Of a stretch of DNA of 46,331 nt, positions 34,162 through 41,128 are shown in pieces. The stretch lies in NCBI GenBank assembly GCA_017443845.1, contig JAFSXX010000038.1, positions 1-46,331 of the forward strand. The letters are read 5' to 3'. Made by a program: the position numbers and the translations under genes. The notes under the pieces were generated by a model that was not told the origin of the DNA, did no database searches, and saw only the letters and a program-made list of their open reading frames with translations. Positions within the stretch are counted from its first letter, which is position 1, and each line of letters begins with the position of its first letter. Source of the stretch: Bacteroidales bacterium. Lineage in GTDB: Bacteria; Bacteroidota; Bacteroidia; Bacteroidales; UBA932.

Positions 34162-35715
34162 CTATTCGCGATAGAGTCCCTCGCGGGAGAGCAGATGGTC
34201 GAGATTGGCGAGGCCGTAGAGGGTCACCGCCTCAACAATCGCCGAATGCTCCATATACTCGGGAATGAGTTTGTTGAAGATATCACGCTCTGTGTGCCAA
34301 ATTTCGCCATACTGGAAGTTGTATCCCTTGGGATCCGTCTCGCGGAACGAGATGGTGGGAACTCCGTTGAGGGCGAAGTATGCGTGGTCGCTGCCGCCGG
34401 CACGGGTCGGACGGGGCTGGGGAGGGCCTTTGCGCTTGTTGACGGTGAAGGGGAACTCGGGATTGAGGTTCTCCAGAGGCTTGCAGATTGACACATAGTC
34501 GTCGTACATCGCCTCGGGGACGTTGACGCTGGTAGCCACCAGCGGGCCGCCGTCGCGGTTGATGTAGTTGGATATCTTGTCGAGCGGAACGGTCTTGTTC
34601 TCCACGAAATAACGGGATCCCACCAGACCCATCTCCTCGGCGGTCCAGATGCAGAAGAGGATGGTACGCTTGGGCTTCGCACCCGCGGCTGCCAGGAGGC
34701 GGGCGGCCTCCATCGTTACGGAGGTGCCGTTGCCGTCATCCACCGCGCCTGTTCCGGCATCGTAGGAGTCGAGGTGGCCGCCGGCCATCACATACTCCTT
34801 GGGATACTTCGTGCCGCGCATTATTCCTATTATATTGTGATTCTTGACCGGGCCGCGGTAGAAGTGGTTGCGGATGTCGAACTCCAGCTGGAAGATATCC
34901 TTGCGGAGCACCTTGTCGTAGATCACCTTGAACTGCGCCTCGTCGAGCAGGATATCGCAGACGCGGGGCAGTGTCTCAATGGTGATGTTCTTGTAGTTGA
35001 TGCGGTCGGACATCACCTTGATGGGCACCTTGGCGCTGCGGATGAAGCCCAGCACACCCGCCTCCACCATCTCGCGGTAGAAGGGTGCGGTCACTTTCTC
35101 CATCTTGAGCATAGGCTTCGGAGCGTCGGGATGCTCGTTGTTGTAGGCGCGGATCTCCATATTCTTGCGGGCGGTCTCCTCATTCTTGGCTATCGCGGCG
35201 GTGCGGACGCTGTCGGCCTTCGGCGACCAGTCGATGGCGAAGGCATCCGATTCGGCCTCGAGCAGCACCCAGGCTCCCTTAAGGGCACCTTTCATGCGCT
35301 CGAACTCAGCCCTCGTCTTGGGCTCTATCATAACGTGGCCGGCCTGCTTTCCGCGGGTCGGTGCGGTATAGGAAGGGGTGCCGAAATGGAGCTCCATCCC
35401 GTCCTCGCTGAGCATCCTGCCCCACCAGGGACCGCGGTTGAAACCCACAGGGGCCTCGGTAGCCTCCTGCACCAGGACTTCGAGCCCCCAGGACTCGAAC
35501 TGCTCCTTGACCCAGGCCTCAGCCTCGGTAAGGGCGGCGGAACCCACGTGGCGGCCGCCGATGACATTCGCCAGGAAGTCGGCGTGCTCCATCGTGCGGT
35601 TGTCCGTCTGACCGATTTCGATGATTTTCTTGACTGTCTTGTCCTGCGCGAACGAACCTGCAGGAATGCCGATGACCAGAATGGCCACCAATGCGAGAAT
35701 GGAATGTCTTTTCAT
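34162..35715 (-). CDS. Secreted M28-family zinc metallopeptidase
   Basis: This 517-residue protein has a signal peptide (MKRHSILALVAILVIGIPAG, cleavage after SFA) and the M28 peptidase fold, with a protease-associated-like insert in the first half. Zinc ligands of the dinuclear site are visible: His in GGHLDSYDAG (about residue 314), Asp in GAVDDGNG, the catalytic Glu pair in WTAEEMG, Asp in NRDGGP, and the last His in GEIWHTERD. Members are aminopeptidases or carboxypeptidase-Q-like enzymes, so this one probably trims peptides in the periplasm or outside. It is a single-gene unit with its own promoter and terminator, convergent with the pilus operon. Confidence 0.92.
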   Translation of the reverse strand: MKRHSILALVAILVIGIPAGSFAQDKTVKKIIEIGQTDNRTMEHADFLANVIGGRHVGSAALTEAEAWVKEQFESWGLEVLVQEATEAPVGFNRGPWWGRMLSEDGMELHFGTPSYTAPTRGKQAGHVMIEPKTRAEFERMKGALKGAWVLLEAESDAFAIDWSPKADSVRTAAIAKNEETARKNMEIRAYNNEHPDAPKPMLKMEKVTAPFYREMVEAGVLGFIRSAKVPIKVMSDRINYKNITIETLPRVCDILLDEAQFKVIYDKVLRKDIFQLEFDIRNHFYRGPVKNHNIIGIMRGTKYPKEYVMAGGHLDSYDAGTGAVDDGNGTSVTMEAARLLAAAGAKPKRTILFCIWTAEEMGLVGSRYFVENKTVPLDKISNYINRDGGPLVATSVNVPEAMYDDYVSICKPLENLNPEFPFTVNKRKGPPQPRPTRAGGSDHAYFALNGVPTISFRETDPKGYNFQYGEIWHTERDIFNKLIPEYMEHSAIVEAVTLYGLANLDHLLSREGLYRE

Positions 35716-35743
35716 AACGGGAAAGGTTGAAAAATGCCGACAA

Positions 35744-35774
35744 TAAAGTTAGGCATAATACTTCATCCGACAAA
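35744..35774 (-). promoter_or_regulatory. Promoter of the M28 peptidase gene
   Basis: TAACTTTA (35744-35751 on minus; consensus TAnnTTTG with A for the last base) is 19 bases from TTTG (35771-35774). It lies 28 bases upstream of the start codon and downstream of a terminator at 35789-35824, so the gene is insulated from upstream transcription. Confidence 0.7.
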
Positions 35775-35788
35775 ATTATATCTGCTGT

Positions 35789-35824
35789 AAAAAAGAACGG
35801 GACGGGTGTTGTGCCCGTCCCGTT
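35789..35824 (-). terminator. Strong intrinsic terminator without an obvious upstream gene
   Basis: On the minus strand AACGGGACGGG and CCCGTCCCGTT (35796-35806 with 35814-35824) form a perfect 11-bp stem with a 7-base loop, followed by a C then six Ts. It ends transcription coming from the gene-free region to the right. Confidence 0.85.
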
Positions 35825-35861
35825 TCCGGTATTCTAAGAATTATGGTTCATCCGTCAAATG
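35789..35861 (-). ncRNA. Candidate small RNA (promoter-terminator pair)
   Basis: A -7 element TATCTTTG (35862-35869, minus strand) is followed about 40 bases later by the strong terminator hairpin. Together they would make an RNA of roughly 65-70 nt with no open frame. No -33 TTTG is visible and I recognise no RNA family, so this is only a candidate. It lies just upstream of the M28 promoter. Confidence 0.3.
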
Positions 35862-35916
35862 CAAAGATATTCCAAAGAGAATGGCGTGGAGGATAGATAC
35901 CTGACAATCAATAATA

Positions 35917-35960
35917 TGCTGCAATCAACCTCATTCTTTTTAATGGGGTTGATAGTAGCA
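35917..35960. repeat. 19-bp imperfect hairpin
   Basis: TGCTGCAATCAACCTCATT (35917-35935) pairs with AATGGGGTTGATAGTAGCA (35942-35960) with two mismatches and one G-U pair, around CTTTTT. It lies in gene-free DNA; function unknown. Confidence 0.6.
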
Positions 35961-36010
35961 TTTTACTGTAACACAGAGCGTTAGCCTCCACGGCCCTTGA
36001 ATGTTATTGC

Positions 36011-36104
36011 TTTACGCACGCATAGTAAATGCTTACGCGGGAGTTCTGGGGCCTCGACTTCGGCTTCACCGTTGTTTTACGCGCGCATACGTAAATGCTT
36101 ACGG
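36011..36104. repeat. Two direct repeats of about 28 bp, each with a small hairpin
   Basis: TTTACGC(A/G)CGCATA at 36011 and 36076 is followed by (C)GTAAATGCTTACG in both copies. The copies are nearly identical apart from a single-base insertion and one substitution, and are 65 bases apart. GCAT and ATGC inside each copy can pair. They look like dispersed short repeats, not a CRISPR array (only two copies). Confidence 0.6.
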
Positions 36105-36116
36105 CGCAGAAAGCTC

Positions 36117-36213
36117 GCCATCCATAAAAACGGCTTGTTTTATGGACGGGAAGATGATTTCATGCGCGCCGTCCATAAATTTGAGCCTTTTTATGGATGG
36201 GCCATCATCTTCC
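36117..36213. repeat. Nested inverted repeats built on CCATAAA/TTTATGG
   Basis: Two hairpins with CCATAAA...TTTATGG ends (36122-36145 and 36173-36197) are themselves arranged as an inverted repeat: 36117-36149 against 36169-36202, about 33 bases with a few mismatches. A second overlapping pair, GGAAGATGAT (36149-36158) with ATCATCTTCC (36204-36213), allows an alternative fold. No gene is visible. Confidence 0.65.
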
Positions 36214-36279
36214 GGTTTCTGTGGATCAAAGCACATATAATACAAATCGACATTTGCCGGCAGGCGGTTGCCATTCCTT

Positions 36280-36448
36280 GCCGCCCGTGCGAAGCACGCG
36301 GGGGGTTTAGGGGGGCAGAGCCCCCGTAGGAGCGGGTGCCCACAGGGCACGAAAAAAGCGGCTTGATAGCCGCCCGTGCGAAGCACGCGGGGGTGCGGGG
36401 GTTTGACCCCCGTTGAAACGGGTGCCCACAGGGCACAAAAATAGCGGC
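36280..36448. repeat. Two tandem copies of an 80-bp multi-hairpin repeat
   Basis: Copy 1 (36280-36362) and copy 2 (36369-36448) both begin GCCGCCCGTGCGAAGCACGC and both end with GGGTGCCCACAGGGCAC, a short A-rich run and AGCGGC. Each contains hairpins CCCGTGCGAAGCACGCGGG and GTGCCC-ACA-GGGCAC; the middle part differs but keeps a G/C-rich stem. Copy 2 abuts tRNA-Leu and forms one arm of its downstream hairpin. Such units look like mobile extragenic palindromes. Confidence 0.75.
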
Positions 36449-36471
36449 GAGATGCCGCTATTTTTGTGCCC
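36431..36471 (-). terminator. 18-bp hairpin at the 3' end of tRNA-Leu
   Basis: GGGCACAAAAATAGCGGC (36431-36448) is the exact reverse complement of 36454-36471, with a 5-base loop. On the minus strand it begins within the last 5 bases of tRNA-Leu and carries a run of five Ts in its descending arm, so it probably terminates the tRNA transcript. One arm comes from the neighbouring 80-bp repeat. Confidence 0.75.
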
Positions 36472-36552
36472 GGGACGGGAATCGAACCCGTAAGGCCATT
36501 TCTGGCCACGGGATTTTAAGTCCCGCGTGTCTACCAATTTCACCACCCGGGC
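36467..36552 (-). tRNA. tRNA-Leu (anticodon TAA)
   Basis: On the minus strand a class II tRNA of 86 nt begins GCCCGGGTGGTGAAATTGG and has anticodon loop CTTAAAA (anticodon TAA), a long variable arm TGGCCAGAAATGGCC, and T-arm ACGGG-TTCGATT-CCCGT. CCA is not encoded. It reads UUA/UUG codons. Hairpins abut it on both sides. Confidence 0.96.
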
Positions 36553-36587
36553 AAAAGAAGGTACTGCCGTTGGAGGGCAGTACCTTC
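36553..36587 (-). terminator. Terminator of the OmpA/TPR gene, abutting tRNA-Leu
   Basis: On the minus strand GAAGGTACTGCC pairs with GGCAGTACCTTC (36576-36587 with 36557-36568), followed by TTTT, and the next base is the first of tRNA-Leu. It ends the OmpA/TPR mRNA. No promoter fits between it and the tRNA, so either read-through or RNA processing must yield the tRNA. Confidence 0.8.
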
Positions 36588-36614
36588 ATAATGGGTGTGA
36601 TTCAGATCGTCAGA

Positions 36615-38072
36615 TTACTTTCCGAAGTACTTCTGATTGATCTTCTGCTCCTTGAGCTCCTGTGCGTTCTGAGCTGCCACGGAGAGGCTCTTAGCCTTGT
36701 CGTAGCACTTCGCAGCGTTCTCGACATCGCCCTTGATGAGGTAGCAGCCACCGAGGTTGTTCATCACCTCTGCGGACTCGCCTGCCTTCTGGAAGCACTT
36801 GATAGCCTTGTCGATGTCGCCGGCCTCGATAGCCTTCTGGCCTGCGATTGCGTTGAGTTTCTCATCGTCAGGATAGAGGCTGAGAGCCTTCTCGAGTACT
36901 TCCTCGTCTGCGCCCGCAGCAACAAGGCCTGCGTACTCCTCTGCGTCGAGCTGCTCAGGATCGGCATTGTAGATAGCCTGGAGGGCATCCTTGTCCATCT
37001 TTGCGAGCTTGAAGAATACTTCGCAGTCTGCGAAACGGGAACGGGGATAGGTAGCGTCGAAGATAGCCTTGTAAGGCTTGCCTGCAGCGACCTTCTTGAC
37101 AGCTGCCTCGCGCTTGTCGAGATCGGCGTTGTTTGCAACAGCCTCCTGGAGAGCTTCGCGGTTCTCAGCGACTACGGGCTCGGAGGTGGTGTTGATATAG
37201 TTGATAGCGTAATCCCAGAACTCGCCCTTGCCTTCGGTGGTGTAGATCTCGCTGTCGAAGTTGTACTTGTCAGCGATGATCTTCTTCAGGGTCTCGGCAC
37301 GGCGGACGGAGAGGTTGTTGTTATAAGGAACGGTTGCCTCGGGGGATGCCCAGCCTTCGATGTTGATCTTGGTAACCTCGAAGTTCTCATTGTCCAGGGT
37401 ATTGAGGATTGAGAGAGCCTGTGCATTCTCGAAGTATTCGTCAACACGCTTGGTTACGTTGACAGGATAGTAGATACGGGTCTTGAGGTGATGCTCGCCT
37501 GAAGCGTCAGCTGCGATGTCGACGAACTCGGGAGCGATGTCGAACGGGTTGTCGTAGTGGGGAACACCGCAGATCTCCTCCTCACCGGGATAAGGCTTGA
37601 TGCAGTTGGGCGTGTAGGTTGCCCTCTGTGATGTGTAGGTGAACTTGGCGCCGTCCATCCATTCTTCCATAGGGATGGTGTAGCTGCTCTTGATGCGGAG
37701 GGTCTCGCCGTCCTTCATAGTGAAGACGCGGACGTTGTTGGGATCGCATACAGAGTAGATCTGATTTGCCAGCCACTTGTTCTGGATGCCGCGACGGCCG
37801 TTGCCGTTGACAACGAGAACCTCGAAGAGGTGCTTGCGGTCGCCGTTCTTGATGACGGGGGTAAGGATGAGGGACTCGCACTCATCGATGGCGCCGGGGT
37901 AGACAGTCGTCTCGTAACCGACTACGAGCTGGGTGTCATCTGCCGAGGGAACGAGGCTTACGACTTTAACCTCCACGTTGTCATTGCAAATCTTCCAGGG
38001 ATTTGCGGAAACAGAGAATGTTGCGAGGAGTCCGAGGACTGCCGTTGCGAACAATTTACTCATTCTTTTCAT
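36615..38072 (-). CDS. Exported OmpA-like and TPR-containing protein
   Basis: This 485-residue protein has a signal peptide (MSKLFATAVLGLLATFSVSA after a short n-region). The N-terminal half has beta-rich DUF-like sequence (VGYETTVYPGAIDECESLIL). The middle (about 230-270) contains an OmpA-type peptidoglycan-binding motif (INIEGWASPEATVPYNNNLSVRRAETLKKI), in which the N-x-x-L-S-x-x-R-A core is clear. The C-terminal part has tetratricopeptide-like helices (EVMNNLGGCYLIKGDVENAAKCYDKAKSL). It probably links the outer membrane to peptidoglycan. Codon use (many GCA, GTA and GAG) suggests high expression. I chose the start at 38072; 38063 is equally possible. It is transcribed alone up to the terminator at 36557. 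Confidence 0.82.
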   Translation of the reverse strand: MKRMSKLFATAVLGLLATFSVSANPWKICNDNVEVKVVSLVPSADDTQLVVGYETTVYPGAIDECESLILTPVIKNGDRKHLFEVLVVNGNGRRGIQNKWLANQIYSVCDPNNVRVFTMKDGETLRIKSSYTIPMEEWMDGAKFTYTSQRATYTPNCIKPYPGEEEICGVPHYDNPFDIAPEFVDIAADASGEHHLKTRIYYPVNVTKRVDEYFENAQALSILNTLDNENFEVTKINIEGWASPEATVPYNNNLSVRRAETLKKIIADKYNFDSEIYTTEGKGEFWDYAINYINTTSEPVVAENREALQEAVANNADLDKREAAVKKVAAGKPYKAIFDATYPRSRFADCEVFFKLAKMDKDALQAIYNADPEQLDAEEYAGLVAAGADEEVLEKALSLYPDDEKLNAIAGQKAIEAGDIDKAIKCFQKAGESAEVMNNLGGCYLIKGDVENAAKCYDKAKSLSVAAQNAQELKEQKINQKYFGK

Positions 38073-38138
38073 TTTAATCTGATTTAAAAATATTTTAACA
38101 TTTTGATTGTCACACAATTAGCCAAAATAGGCTGACTC

Positions 38139-38146
38139 CAAAGTTA
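38139..38146 (-). promoter_or_regulatory. -7 element upstream of the OmpA/TPR gene
   Basis: TAACTTTG on the minus strand matches TAnnTTTG exactly and lies 66 bases upstream of the start codon. No -33 TTTG is seen. The AT-rich leader fits a highly expressed Bacteroidetes gene. Confidence 0.6.
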
Positions 38147-38189
38147 TGAAAAATTTTTGTAATAACACGCAATTACTCCAAATAAATGA

Positions 38190-38197
38190 TAAATTTG
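38190..38197 (+). promoter_or_regulatory. -7 element upstream of the NapH/NapG-like gene
   Basis: TAAATTTG on the plus strand fits the consensus and lies 24 bases before the start codon. No TTTG is present at the normal -33 spacing. Confidence 0.55.
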
Positions 38198-38221
38198 CAC
38201 ACCAACCTATACTGACCAAAT

Positions 38222-39694
38222 ATGCTCCGTAAATTAAGAATCATTCTGGCCGCGTTCTTCTTCGCGGCACTGACGCTCCTGTTCCTCGACTTCACCGGAG
38301 CTCTCCACGCCTGGCTTGGATGGACGGCCAAAGTCCAGGCGCTCGAGGCCGTACTGGCGCTCAACGCGGTCGTCATCATCGGACTCGTGGTCGTCGTCCT
38401 GCTCTTCGGACGCGTCTATTGTTCCGTCATCTGCCCGCTGGGCATAACCCAGGACATCATCGCCTGGATCCACGGAAACCGGAAGAAGAACCGCTACTCA
38501 TTCAAGAAAGCCAACAACTGGCTCCGCTACGGTTTCCTGGGCCTCTTTATCATATTGATGATACTCGGCCTCAACGCCATCGCCTGCCTTATCGCCCCCT
38601 ACAGCGCGTACGGCAGGATAGCCACCGAACTGATGGCCCCCGTTTACGGCTGGTGCAACAATCTCTTCGCCGCCATCGCCCAGAGGGCTGGAAGCTACGC
38701 CTTCTACCCCACCGAGGTCTGGATGAAGAGCCTTCCCACCTTCATTGTGGCCGCGGTGACCTTCGTTCTGATATTCATCCTCGCCTGGAAGGGCGGCCGC
38801 ACCTGGTGCAACTCCGTATGCCCGGTGGGCACCACCCTCGGCCTCCTTTCGAGGTTCTCCCTCTTCAAACCCGTTATCGACACCGAAAAGTGCAACGGCT
38901 GCACCCTCTGCTCGCGCAAGTGCAAGGCATCCTGCATCAACCCCGCCGAGCACAAGATAGATTACAGCCGCTGCGTTGTATGTATGGACTGCCTTGAGAA
39001 CTGCCATCAGGGCGCAATATCGTATAAACCCGTATTCCTTATGAAATCCAAGAAAAAAGAGACCGCGGAGGTGGACAATTCCCGCCGCGGCTTCCTCGCT
39101 GCAGGAGCGATGCTGCTCTCCGCAGTGACCCTCAAGGCCCAGAAGGACAAGGTGAAGGCCGGCTCCGCGAAGCTCCAGAACAAGCTCGCACCCGCCCGCA
39201 AGACCCCTGTCAAACCCGCCGGCTCACAGAGCCTCAAGAACTTCTCCGACCACTGCGTGACCTGCCAGCTGTGCGTCACCAAGTGTCCCTACGGAGTGCT
39301 CAGGCCCTCATCCGACCCCGATACCCTGATGCAGCCCGAGATGTCGTTCGAAAACGGGTTCTGCCGCGTCAACTGCAACGTCTGCTCGACGGTATGCCCC
39401 GCAGGCGCCATCCTGCCGGTGAGCCTGGAGGAGAAATCTTCCATCCGCGTGGGCCACGCCGTGGTCATCGCCGAGAACTGCGTCGTCCGTACGGAGAATG
39501 TCTCCTGCGGCAACTGCGCGCGCCACTGCCCCGCAGGCGCCATCAAGATGGTGCCCCTCGAGGGAACCAAACTCCTGGTGCCCGCCGTCAACGCGGAGCG
39601 CTGCATCGGATGCGGCTCGTGCGAGTACCACTGCCCTTCGCGCCCCTACAGCGCCATCTACGTAGAAGGTAACGAAATCCACAGTCTTGCTTAA
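38222..39694 (+). CDS. NapH-NapG-like fused membrane polyferredoxin
   Basis: This 490-residue protein begins with a NapH/NosR-like membrane part: four hydrophobic segments (about 5-27, 40-62, 98-122, 170-192) and two C-x3-C-P motifs (CSVICPLG and CNSVCPVG). Two [4Fe-4S] clusters follow (CNGCTLCSRKC; CVVCMDCLENC). At about 287 there is SRRGFLAAGAMLLSAVTLKAQ, a twin-arginine-like segment with hydrophobic stretch; after it come NapG-like clusters (CVTCQLCVTKC, CNVCSTVC, CGNCARHC, CIGCGSCEYHC). NapH and NapG are normally separate and pass electrons from quinol to periplasmic enzymes. Here they are one chain, followed by a Tat-exported Fe-S aldo/keto reductase. Role: probably electron transfer between quinones and an exported redox partner. 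Confidence 0.82.
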   Translation: MLRKLRIILAAFFFAALTLLFLDFTGALHAWLGWTAKVQALEAVLALNAVVIIGLVVVVLLFGRVYCSVICPLGITQDIIAWIHGNRKKNRYSFKKANNWLRYGFLGLFIILMILGLNAIACLIAPYSAYGRIATELMAPVYGWCNNLFAAIAQRAGSYAFYPTEVWMKSLPTFIVAAVTFVLIFILAWKGGRTWCNSVCPVGTTLGLLSRFSLFKPVIDTEKCNGCTLCSRKCKASCINPAEHKIDYSRCVVCMDCLENCHQGAISYKPVFLMKSKKKETAEVDNSRRGFLAAGAMLLSAVTLKAQKDKVKAGSAKLQNKLAPARKTPVKPAGSQSLKNFSDHCVTCQLCVTKCPYGVLRPSSDPDTLMQPEMSFENGFCRVNCNVCSTVCPAGAILPVSLEEKSSIRVGHAVVIAENCVVRTENVSCGNCARHCPAGAIKMVPLEGTKLLVPAVNAERCIGCGSCEYHCPSRPYSAIYVEGNEIHSLA

Positions 39695-39700
39695 GGAGGA
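39693..39700 (+). promoter_or_regulatory. Strong Shine-Dalgarno sequence before the aldo/keto reductase
   Basis: AAGGAGGA ends 8 bases before the ATG at 39709 and overlaps the stop codon of the NapH/NapG-like gene (39692-39694). Bacteroidetes genes rarely use a strong SD; here it may allow efficient translation of the second gene of this pair. Confidence 0.75.
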
Positions 39701-39708
39701 ACGCCATT

Positions 39709-41109
39709 ATGAAAAACAACGACAACAATATTTCCAGAAGGGAGTTCCTCAAGAAACTCGGAGGAAGCTCGCTCGCAGTCGCGACGGTCGCTACCGCCTG
39801 CTCCGCCAAAGGGTCAAAGGCCGTGGCCCAGAATGTCCAGGAACCCACCGGCGAGATGACATACCGCCAGGGTCCCCGCGGCGACAAAGTCTCCATCCTC
39901 GGATACGGCTGCATGAGGTGGCCCACCCGCAAGGAATCCGACGGCTCGGAGACCATCATCCAGGAAGAGGTCAACCGCCTCGTGGACTACGCCATCGAGC
40001 ACGGCGTCAATTACTTCGACACGGCGCCCAAATATCTCCGCGGCAAGTCGGAGGAGGCAACGGCCATCGCCCTCCAGAGGCACGACCGCAGCGAGTACTA
40101 CATCGCCACCAAGATGACCAACACCCGCGCCCCCTACGCAAGGCAGGAGGCCCTCGATATGTACAACGAGTCGTTCAAGAGGCTCAAGGTGGACTACATC
40201 GACTACTACCTTCTCCACACCATCTCGGGAGCGCGCAACGGCCTCAAGGGCTCTGAGATATTCCAGAAGCGCTTCCTCGACAACGGAATCCTCGAATTCC
40301 TGATGGGCGAGCGCGAGAAGGGCAAGATCCGCAACCTCGGATTCTCCTTCCACGGCGACCGCGAGGTCTTCGACTACCTTATGGAGATGCACGAAAAGGT
40401 CCACTGGGACTTCGTCCAGATCCAGATGAACTACATCGACTGGAACCAGGCCGAGGGCTTCGGCGGACGCAACACCAACGCCTCCTACCTCTACGCCGAA
40501 CTCGACAAGCGCGAGATCCCGGTGGTGATAATGGAGCCCCTCCGCGGCGGCGCGCTGGCCAACCTCAACGAGAACTCCGCGAAGAAGCTCCTGGAGCGCG
40601 ACCCCCAGTCGAGCATCGCGTCGTGGGCTTTCCGCTTCTGCGGCACATATCCCAGGGTCCTGACCGCGCTCAGCGGAATGACCTATATGGAGAACCTGGT
40701 GGACAACCTCCGCACCTACTCGCCCCTGAGGCCCCTCACCGAGGAGGAGCTCGCAATGCTCGAGGAGATCGCGGTGGATTATGTCAACTTCCCTCTGGTG
40801 CCCTGCACCGCCTGCCAGTACTGCATGCCGTGCCCCTTCGGACTCGACATCCCCGGCATCTTCGCGCACTACAACAAGTGCGTCAACGAGGGTAACGTCA
40901 AGAACGACACCCAGGATCCCGACTATCAGAAGGCCCGCCGCGCATTCCTGGTCGGATACGACAAGAGCGTGCCCAAGCTGGCCCAGGCCGACCACTGCAT
41001 CGGATGCGGCAAATGCGTCCAGCAGTGCCCGCAGAACATCCCCATCCCCAGGCAGATGCGCCGTATCGACAAGTATGTCGAGAAGCTGCGTTCCGGCATA
41101 GAGGATTAA
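39709..41109 (+). CDS. Tat-exported aldo/keto reductase with ferredoxin-like [4Fe-4S] tail
   Basis: This 466-residue protein has the twin-arginine motif SRREFLKKLGG (residues 9-19) and a hydrophobic region, so it is probably exported folded. The aldo/keto reductase barrel has a VNYFDTAPKY catalytic Asp/Tyr segment, a Lys in YIATKM and a His in YYLLHTI. The C-terminal 120 or so residues carry two cysteine sets, CTACQYCMPCPFGLDIP and CIGCGKCVQQCP, of the kind that bind [4Fe-4S] clusters. The gene follows the NapH/NapG-like gene after 14 bases with a strong SD, so it is a translationally close partner, perhaps receiving electrons from it. The physiological substrate is not known. Such reductases are normally NADPH-dependent and cytoplasmic, so the export signal is notable. 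Confidence 0.85.
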   Translation: MKNNDNNISRREFLKKLGGSSLAVATVATACSAKGSKAVAQNVQEPTGEMTYRQGPRGDKVSILGYGCMRWPTRKESDGSETIIQEEVNRLVDYAIEHGVNYFDTAPKYLRGKSEEATAIALQRHDRSEYYIATKMTNTRAPYARQEALDMYNESFKRLKVDYIDYYLLHTISGARNGLKGSEIFQKRFLDNGILEFLMGEREKGKIRNLGFSFHGDREVFDYLMEMHEKVHWDFVQIQMNYIDWNQAEGFGGRNTNASYLYAELDKREIPVVIMEPLRGGALANLNENSAKKLLERDPQSSIASWAFRFCGTYPRVLTALSGMTYMENLVDNLRTYSPLRPLTEEELAMLEEIAVDYVNFPLVPCTACQYCMPCPFGLDIPGIFAHYNKCVNEGNVKNDTQDPDYQKARRAFLVGYDKSVPKLAQADHCIGCGKCVQQCPQNIPIPRQMRRIDKYVEKLRSGIED

Positions 41110-41128
41110 AGGGAACCTGACTCCCCCG

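Noticed and set aside
36011-36448. CRISPR array
   Set aside because: Repeats come in only two copies each, differ in type and have no regular unique spacers; no cas genes are nearby.
36099-36509. 136-codon minus-strand frame in the repeat cluster
   Set aside because: It is formed by the repeated hairpin units themselves (repeated peptides such as CGHP and FARAA) and runs into tRNA-Leu.
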